Shown one piece after another: positions 59,258 to 64,000 of a stretch of DNA of 64,000 nt. The stretch is from NCBI RefSeq assembly GCF_030440575.1, contig NZ_CP047189.1:2046001-2110000 (forward strand), read 5' to 3'. The notes under the pieces were generated by a model. The model saw only the letters and a list, made by a program, of their open reading frames with translations, ran no database searches and was not told the DNA's origin. The DNA is from Corynebacterium ciconiae DSM 44920. Its GTDB lineage: Bacteria; Actinomycetota; Actinomycetes; Mycobacteriales; Mycobacteriaceae. Both the position numbers and the translations under genes were made by a program. Within the stretch, counting starts at the first letter, position 1. Every line of letters starts with the position of its first letter.

Positions 59258-60121
59258 ATGAAGCGATTTACCCGCACCACCGCCGCCCTAGCTACCGTGG
59301 CCCTGTCCGCCACCGCCCTTGTGGCCTGCGGCAACGACGATTCCTCCACCATCAAGCTGGGCTCCAGCGATTCCACCCTGAAGCAGTTCGCTGCCTGGGA
59401 GGATGTGGCCGCCGATAACGACATCGACCTGGAAGTGGTGAACTTCAGCGACTACAACACCCCCAACAAGGCCCTGGCTGAGGGTGAGATCGATGCCAAT
59501 AGCTTCCAGCACTTGAAGTTCCTCGCCGAGCACAACGTGGGCTCCGGTGATGATCTGGTGCCGATCGGCTCCACCTACATCGTGCCGCTGGCACTGTACT
59601 GGAAGGACCACGATTCCCTCGACGGCATCGAGGGCAAGGAAGTCGTGATTCCTAACGACCCCTCCAACCAAGGTCGCGCCATCAACGTGCTGGTGCAGGC
59701 AGACTTGATCACCTTGAAGAACGAGGTGGACAACCCCACCCCGGCGGACATCGATAAGGACAAGTCCAAGGTGAAGGTGCAGCCGGTGGATGCCGCACAG
59801 ACCCCCACCGGATGGGGCGAGGGCAAGCCCGCCATCATCAACAACTCCTTCTTGGACCGCGCCGGCATCGACCCGAAGTCCTCCGTGTTCGCTGATGATC
59901 CCAACTCGGAGCTCGCCGAGCCCTACATCAACGTGGTGGTGGTGCGCGCCGAGGACAAGGACAACGAGCAGCTGAAGAAGCTCGCCGAGATCTGGCACAG
60001 CCAGGCCGTGGTGGATGCCGATCAGGAAGACACTGCCGGCACCTCCGTTCCGGTGGATCGCCCCGCCGATGAGCTCCAAGAGATCCTCGATCGCCTCGAA
60101 GACGAGATCAAGCAGGGCTAA
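59258..60121 (+). CDS. metQ: D-methionine/methionine-binding lipoprotein of ABC importer
   Basis: 287 residues. Lipoprotein signal with lipobox ALVAC, lipidated Cys24, then an NlpA/MetQ-type binding protein: IKLGSSDSTLKQFAAWEDVA, FSDYNTPNKALAEGEIDANSFQH (here by NALAEGEIDANSFQ-like core), IPNDPSNQGRAINVL and PYINVVVVR. It catches methionine outside the membrane for MetNI. ATG 59258. Two McbR-like motifs lie upstream. An intercistronic hairpin before metN probably gives more binding protein than transporter. Confidence 0.94.
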   Translation: MKRFTRTTAALATVALSATALVACGNDDSSTIKLGSSDSTLKQFAAWEDVAADNDIDLEVVNFSDYNTPNKALAEGEIDANSFQHLKFLAEHNVGSGDDLVPIGSTYIVPLALYWKDHDSLDGIEGKEVVIPNDPSNQGRAINVLVQADLITLKNEVDNPTPADIDKDKSKVKVQPVDAAQTPTGWGEGKPAIINNSFLDRAGIDPKSSVFADDPNSELAEPYINVVVVRAEDKDNEQLKKLAEIWHSQAVVDADQEDTAGTSVPVDRPADELQEILDRLEDEIKQG

Positions 60122-60175
60122 ACCCTCCAACGATCAAGCAGGGCTCAGGCTTGAAAAGCCCCCACCCTGCTCTTA

Positions 60176-60202
60176 GGCCCCCAGGCCGTGATGCTGGGGG
60201 CC
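60176..60202 (+). terminator. Intercistronic hairpin between metQ and metN
   Basis: GGCCCCCAG and CTGGGGGCC form a perfect 9-bp stem with a 9-base loop, followed by TTGATTTT. Likely a partial terminator or 3' stabiliser for metQ mRNA. Confidence 0.7.
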
Positions 60203-60257
60203 TTGATTTTCCACTCTTTTACGTTTTTCCTCTACGTTTTAAGGAACATTTTCGCTC

Positions 60258-61325
60258 GTGGCACAACAACCACACGCGGCCGCCGCCGGCTCCACCCCTT
60301 CCGGCCCTACTGGCACCGCTATTGAATTCCGCAACGTGTCTAAGACATTCTCGACCAAGCGCGGCACGGTGACCGCTCTCGACAATGTCAATCTCAGTGT
60401 CGCCCCCGGCGAGATCCTGGGCGTGATCGGCTACTCCGGCGCGGGTAAATCCACCTTGGTGCGCCAGATCAACGGGCTCGATGTGCCGAGCTCCGGCGAA
60501 ATCCTGCTCGATGGCACCAACATCGTGGGCATGCCGGAGAAGAAGGTACGTCAACTGCGCCGCCACATCGGCATGATCTTCCAGCAGTTCAACCTGTTCT
60601 CCGCCCGCACCGCGGCGGGAAACATCGCCTATCCCCTCGAGCTGGCCGGCATGCCCAAGGCCGAGCGCACTAAGCGGGTACAGGAAATGCTCGACTTCGT
60701 GGGCCTGTCCGACAAGGGCGGCTCCTACCCGGAGCAGCTGTCCGGCGGACAAAAGCAGCGAGTAGGCATTGCCCGCGCACTGGCCACTAATCCTTCTTTG
60801 CTGCTGGCCGACGAGGCCACCTCGGCACTCGACCCGGAAACCACCCAGGACGTGCTGGCGCTGCTGCGCAAGGTGAACGAGGAGTTCGGCATCACGATCG
60901 TGGTAATTACCCACGAAATGGATGTGGTGCGTTCCATCGCCGACAAGGTGGTGGTGATGGAAAACGGCCGCGTGGTGGAGCAGGGCTCTGTGTTTGAGGT
61001 CTTTTCCGATCCTCAAACCGCCGTGGCCCGCCGATTCGTGGCCACCACGCTGCGCAATGAGCCGGATAATGTGGAGTCCGATGATCTCCGCGGCAAGCCG
61101 GGCCGGTTGTTCACCGTCAAGCTCACCGAGAACTCGGGCTTTTTCACCGCCGCTGGCCATGCCCGCGAAGCCAATGTGAGCGTCAATATCGTGCACGGCG
61201 GTGTGACCACCCTGCAGGGTAATTCCTTCGGCAAGGTCACTGTGCGCCTCACCGGCGATGATGCCGCTATCGACGAGTTCTATCATTGCCTCACCCAGAC
61301 CACCGAGATTCAGGAGATTTCTTAA
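60258..61325 (+). CDS. metN: Methionine ABC importer ATP-binding protein
   Basis: 355 residues, GTG start at 60258. Powers MetI-mediated methionine uptake. Walker A GYSGAGKSTL (about 58-67), Q-loop FQQFNLF, signature LSGGQKQR, Walker B LLLADEATSALD, H-loop THEMD. The C-terminal 90 residues form the NIL domain that binds methionine and inhibits transport when the cell is replete. The first 20 residues are an Ala/Pro/Gly-rich extension. metI begins at the base after the stop. Confidence 0.95.
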   Translation: MAQQPHAAAAGSTPSGPTGTAIEFRNVSKTFSTKRGTVTALDNVNLSVAPGEILGVIGYSGAGKSTLVRQINGLDVPSSGEILLDGTNIVGMPEKKVRQLRRHIGMIFQQFNLFSARTAAGNIAYPLELAGMPKAERTKRVQEMLDFVGLSDKGGSYPEQLSGGQKQRVGIARALATNPSLLLADEATSALDPETTQDVLALLRKVNEEFGITIVVITHEMDVVRSIADKVVVMENGRVVEQGSVFEVFSDPQTAVARRFVATTLRNEPDNVESDDLRGKPGRLFTVKLTENSGFFTAAGHAREANVSVNIVHGGVTTLQGNSFGKVTVRLTGDDAAIDEFYHCLTQTTEIQEIS

Positions 61326-62003
61326 ATGGACACCACTTATCTCGCAGCTGATTGGGATCGGCTCGGCGACACGTTCATCGACTCCATCTTCGAAACCCTG
61401 TACATGGTGGGCATCACCATGGTGGCCGGCGGTTTCTTCGGGCTCTTGCTGGGCATTTTGCTCTACACCACCCGCCCGAGCGGCATTTTGCGTAACTCGG
61501 TTGTCTACGCCGTGCTCAACGTGTTGGTGAACTTCATCCGCCCGATCCCCTTCATCATTCTCATTGCGTTTATCGGCCCGCTGACGAAGCTGGCCATCGG
61601 CTCCACCATCGGCACCGGCGCCGCGACATTCGTGATGTCGATCGCCGCCACCTTCGCCGTCGCCCGCATCGTGGAGCAAAACCTTGTGGCCATTGATCCG
61701 GGCGTGATCGAAGCGGCCCGCGCGATGGGTGCCTCCCCGTGGAAGATCATCACCTCGGTGATCGTGCCCGAGGCCCTGGGCCCGCTCGTGCTGGGCTACA
61801 CCTTCATCTTCATCGCAGTGGTGGATATGTCGGCCATGGCCGGCTACATCGGCGGCGGCGGCCTCGGCGATTTCGCGATCGTCTACGGCTATCGTTCCTT
61901 CGACTGGACCGTCACCCTTGTAGCCACCGCAGTGATCATCGTGCTCGTGCAGCTCGCGCAGTTCTTCGGCAACTGGCTGTCCAAGAAGATCATGCGCCGC
62001 TAG
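61326..62003 (+). CDS. metI: Methionine ABC importer permease
   Basis: 225 residues with five or six membrane helices. The EAA loop is visible as EAARAMGASPWKIITSVIVPEAL (core EAARAMGASPWKI), the contact for MetN. FIRPIPFIILIAFIGP and SAMAGYIGGGGLGDFAIVYGY are typical of MetI. ATG 61326 directly follows the metN stop, so translation is coupled. A T-rich terminator follows. Confidence 0.95.
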   Translation: MDTTYLAADWDRLGDTFIDSIFETLYMVGITMVAGGFFGLLLGILLYTTRPSGILRNSVVYAVLNVLVNFIRPIPFIILIAFIGPLTKLAIGSTIGTGAATFVMSIAATFAVARIVEQNLVAIDPGVIEAARAMGASPWKIITSVIVPEALGPLVLGYTFIFIAVVDMSAMAGYIGGGGLGDFAIVYGYRSFDWTVTLVATAVIIVLVQLAQFFGNWLSKKIMRR

Positions 62004-62021
62004 TTCGGCTCACCGCCCCGC

Positions 62022-62033
62022 GCTTATCGACGC
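62022..62033 (+). repeat. Recurrent 12-mer GCTTATCGACGC, copy 5
   Basis: Exact copy 18 bases after the metI stop, overlapping the first bases of the terminator stem. Confidence 0.6.
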
Positions 62034-62067
62034 AGCGTCCCTGCCTTTTCAGGGGCGCTGCTTTTTT
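62032..62067 (+). terminator. Terminator of metQNI
   Basis: GCAGCGTCCCTG and CAGGGGCGCTGC form a 12-bp stem with one wobble pair and a 6-base loop, followed by TTTTTT (62062-62067). Confidence 0.9.
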
Positions 62068-62075
62068 ATGCGCCT

Positions 62076-63764
62076 CTAGGACTCTTCCTCCTGACGAGTC
62101 CTCATGAATAGCTCCGCAAAGGGTCCCGCCGTAACCATGAGCTCCTCGAAGCTTCCCTCCTGCACAACTCGGCCTTTTTCCAGCACGATGATGTGGTCCG
62201 CGATGGCCAGCGTGGACACGCGGTGCGAGATCAGCAGCACGGTCTTCGGGGCCAGCCCTTCGCCGCCTTTGCTCCTTGTTTTAAGCATCCGGAAAATGTG
62301 TTCCTCGGCGGCGGCATCGATGGCACTGGTGGGTTCATCAAGAATCCAGACAGGGCGGTCCTGCAGAAGCAGACGGGCAATCGCTAGTTTTTGCCACTGA
62401 CCGCCGGAAAGCTCCCTACCACCCCATTGGGCGCCCAGCGCCTCGTCTAATTCCACGTCTAGGTCCACCTGGTCCAGCGCTTCGTGGCACGCCGCAGCAT
62501 CGACGCCCTCCGGATGGGTGTTTCCGAGCAGTAGAAACTCGCGGACCGTTAGCTCAAAGTGCTGGAAGTTCTGCGTGAGATAGGAGGTGGTGGCCGAGGA
62601 GAGAAGAGTGTGCCCACCGCTGATGTCCTCTGGGAACATCCCGGTCAAGGCATTCACCAGCGTCGTTTTTCCGGCCCCGTTGGCTCCCACGATGGCGGTG
62701 ACCGCTCCTTCTTTGGCTGTGAAGCTCACATCCCGAAGGATGGGAGTTTGTGACAGCTCCACCGAAAGGTTCTGCACCTCGATGTCGCCGCCGACGCCTG
62801 CGGCGTTGTTTTGCCTGGGAGGCAGCGTCGGCGATGCCTGAATGAAATCGACAAAGCGGCGCGTCGACGGAATAGCGAGCGCCAGCTCCCCTACCTGGTA
62901 GCCCAGACCGGACATGACTGACGATCCCGTCAGCAACGCGACGATGATGGCCGTCACGTCCGCTACGGAGTCCCCCGTGTTCCACACGATGAGCGCCGAG
63001 GACACGAGTAGCCCCACAGTGACGACGCCTGCTATAAGGTCCGCCACAAGCGAGCGATACTCAAGCCCGCAGGCAAGACCCAGCCACGACCGCCAGCTAG
63101 CAGACGCCGGTTCCGTAAAAGAGCGGCCGAACTGGGCGAAGGAAATCTCACGGCCCGAGTGCTGGTACACCAGCTGGCTTTCCAAGTATTCGGCGCGACG
63201 GGCGTGTTTCGAGCGCTCACCCCATGCCTGGGACTCATAGCGCCCAGCCAGAGCTAGAGCGATGGCCGAGGGGAAAATGGAAAGCACGCACAGCAGCGCT
63301 CCGAGCACACTAATCTGCGCCAAGCTGACGAACAGGGAGACGGCCGCCACCACGGCCGCGGCGATGTTCAGCAGAGCCTGTGCAAATCCCACGAGGCGAG
63401 TCTCGGCGAGATATTCCTTGGCCTCGCGTGCGGACTCCAAAAAACTGAGCTGCGAGTACGCGGAGTGATCCACCTTGAGCATGGCGTCCGCGAAGAGCTT
63501 GTGGCTGTACACCCGCAGGTATTGGGCGTTAATGCGAGAAAAAGCGTAGGAAACGCGCTGAATGATGGCGAAGGAACCGATCAAAAGGGCAGCTAGCGCC
63601 ACGGTCACACCATCCGCCGCCGCCCCTAGGCGCTGCGCCACCAGCACGGTGAGCGCGGGGATCACCGCCACTACGAGAGTCAGGCCCGTTGCAATGACCG
63701 CGCTCCAAGGTGAGCAGACAAAGAACGCTCTCAGCGCAAAAATGTAGGGGTTCTTCTTAGTCAT
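62076..63764 (-). CDS. ABC exporter with fused membrane and ATP-binding domains
   Basis: About 562 residues from ATG 63764; GTGs at 63773 and 63776 are alternatives. The N-terminal half has about six membrane helices (type I exporter fold). The C-terminal half holds Walker A IVGANGAGKTTLVNAL, Q-loop LTQNFQHFEL, signature LSGGQWQKLAIARLLL, Walker B VWILDEPTSAID and H-loop SHRVSTL. Half-transporters of this kind work as dimers to export peptides, lipids or drugs. No partner, biosynthesis gene or substrate clue lies nearby. It converges with metI. Confidence 0.87.
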   Translation of the reverse strand: MTKKNPYIFALRAFFVCSPWSAVIATGLTLVVAVIPALTVLVAQRLGAAADGVTVALAALLIGSFAIIQRVSYAFSRINAQYLRVYSHKLFADAMLKVDHSAYSQLSFLESAREAKEYLAETRLVGFAQALLNIAAAVVAAVSLFVSLAQISVLGALLCVLSIFPSAIALALAGRYESQAWGERSKHARRAEYLESQLVYQHSGREISFAQFGRSFTEPASASWRSWLGLACGLEYRSLVADLIAGVVTVGLLVSSALIVWNTGDSVADVTAIIVALLTGSSVMSGLGYQVGELALAIPSTRRFVDFIQASPTLPPRQNNAAGVGGDIEVQNLSVELSQTPILRDVSFTAKEGAVTAIVGANGAGKTTLVNALTGMFPEDISGGHTLLSSATTSYLTQNFQHFELTVREFLLLGNTHPEGVDAAACHEALDQVDLDVELDEALGAQWGGRELSGGQWQKLAIARLLLQDRPVWILDEPTSAIDAAAEEHIFRMLKTRSKGGEGLAPKTVLLISHRVSTLAIADHIIVLEKGRVVQEGSFEELMVTAGPFAELFMRTRQEEES

Positions 63765-64000
63765 TGAGCTCACCACATCTCATCCATCTGCATCGAAGAC
63801 TAGACCACCGGGGCGCCAATGCTCCCGCACGTAGCCCTCTCCTTGGGAATCCCTTTTCCACCGACTCACACGTGTTAGGGGCAGCCCTTTTCGTAGCCTT
63901 CCCCCTCGAGTCCGGTTCGGCTCCCGCGATATCTGCTGAACTTCAGCTTATAGAATTCATCCCGGCCTGATGCGCCACATTCTTCTAGTCGAGCTACATA
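63765..64000. other. Window end without a recognised gene
   Basis: Upstream region of the ABC exporter. A plus-strand frame of 68 codons (63764-63970) has no family features and lacks a ribosome binding site. The next gene is beyond the window. Confidence 0.4.

Noticed and set aside
60219..61679. Minus-strand frame of 486 codons over metN-metI
   Set aside because: Shadow of two conserved genes with clear ABC motifs.
63764..63970. 68-codon plus-strand frame at the window end
   Set aside because: No start signal or family features, and it overlaps the upstream region of the ABC exporter.

Overview
The window is typical Corynebacterium chromosome: high GC, short intergenic gaps, clear AGGAGG-type ribosome binding sites with frequent GTG/TTG starts, and a gene set that matches the core of this genus (accBC beside a rhodanese gene, pyc, an LpdA-type flavoprotein, upp, trpS, xthA, a monomeric isocitrate dehydrogenase, metY-metX, folD, dnaE2, metQNI). 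The species cannot be told from the sequence alone. No rRNA, tRNA, CRISPR array or complete transposon was seen.

Layout. 1-5.7 kb: an OPT peptide transporter, a small unit of winged-helix regulator, serine hydrolase and membrane protein, then maf and a DUF3151 gene. 5.7-11 kb: a thiamine-diphosphate 2-oxo-acid decarboxylase, an ATP-grasp protein and a rhodanese. 11-19.5 kb: acyl-CoA carboxylase biotin subunit, pyruvate carboxylase, a quinone reductase-like flavoprotein and an M20 amidohydrolase. 19.5-22.5 kb is the accessory patch: a decaying pyrE fragment, a Schlafen/AlbA-type regulator between two identical 76-bp direct repeats, and a decaying membrane-protein gene. 22.5-30.5 kb: an XRE regulator, upp, an EspC-like protein with an NlpC/P60 peptidase, an adenosine deaminase with a long acidic extension, a DD-carboxypeptidase and a J-like/RDD fusion. 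30.5-41.8 kb: two YihY paralogues, trpS, a GntR-ABC unit whose ATPase is frameshifted, xthA, a DadA-type oxidase, an MFS transporter and icd. 41.8-49.4 kb: an FAD oxidoreductase, a YwqG-like protein, two tandem secreted lipases, and thiC under a TPP riboswitch. 49.4-64 kb: metY-metX, a DUF3017 gene, folD, trmL, two PH-domain membrane proteins, dnaE2, metQ-metN-metI and a fused ABC exporter.

How parts work together. AccBC makes carboxybiotin for fatty and mycolic acid precursors, and Pyc and Icd are central anaplerotic and TCA enzymes. MetX and MetY make homocysteine by direct sulfhydrylation and MetQNI imports methionine; both loci carry copies of a TAGAC-N6-GTCTA-like motif, which suggests one methionine regulator (McbR type) controls synthesis and uptake. 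ThiC is controlled by thiamine diphosphate, the cofactor of the decarboxylase upstream.

Most unusual observations: the repeat-flanked AlbA-type gene between two gene ruins, a 12-base motif (GCTTATCGACGC) found five times in 64 kb, a one-base frameshift in a T run directly after an ABC Walker A motif, four convergent gene pairs that share a 4-bp stop overlap, and a 149-bp convergent overlap of trmL with a PH-domain gene.
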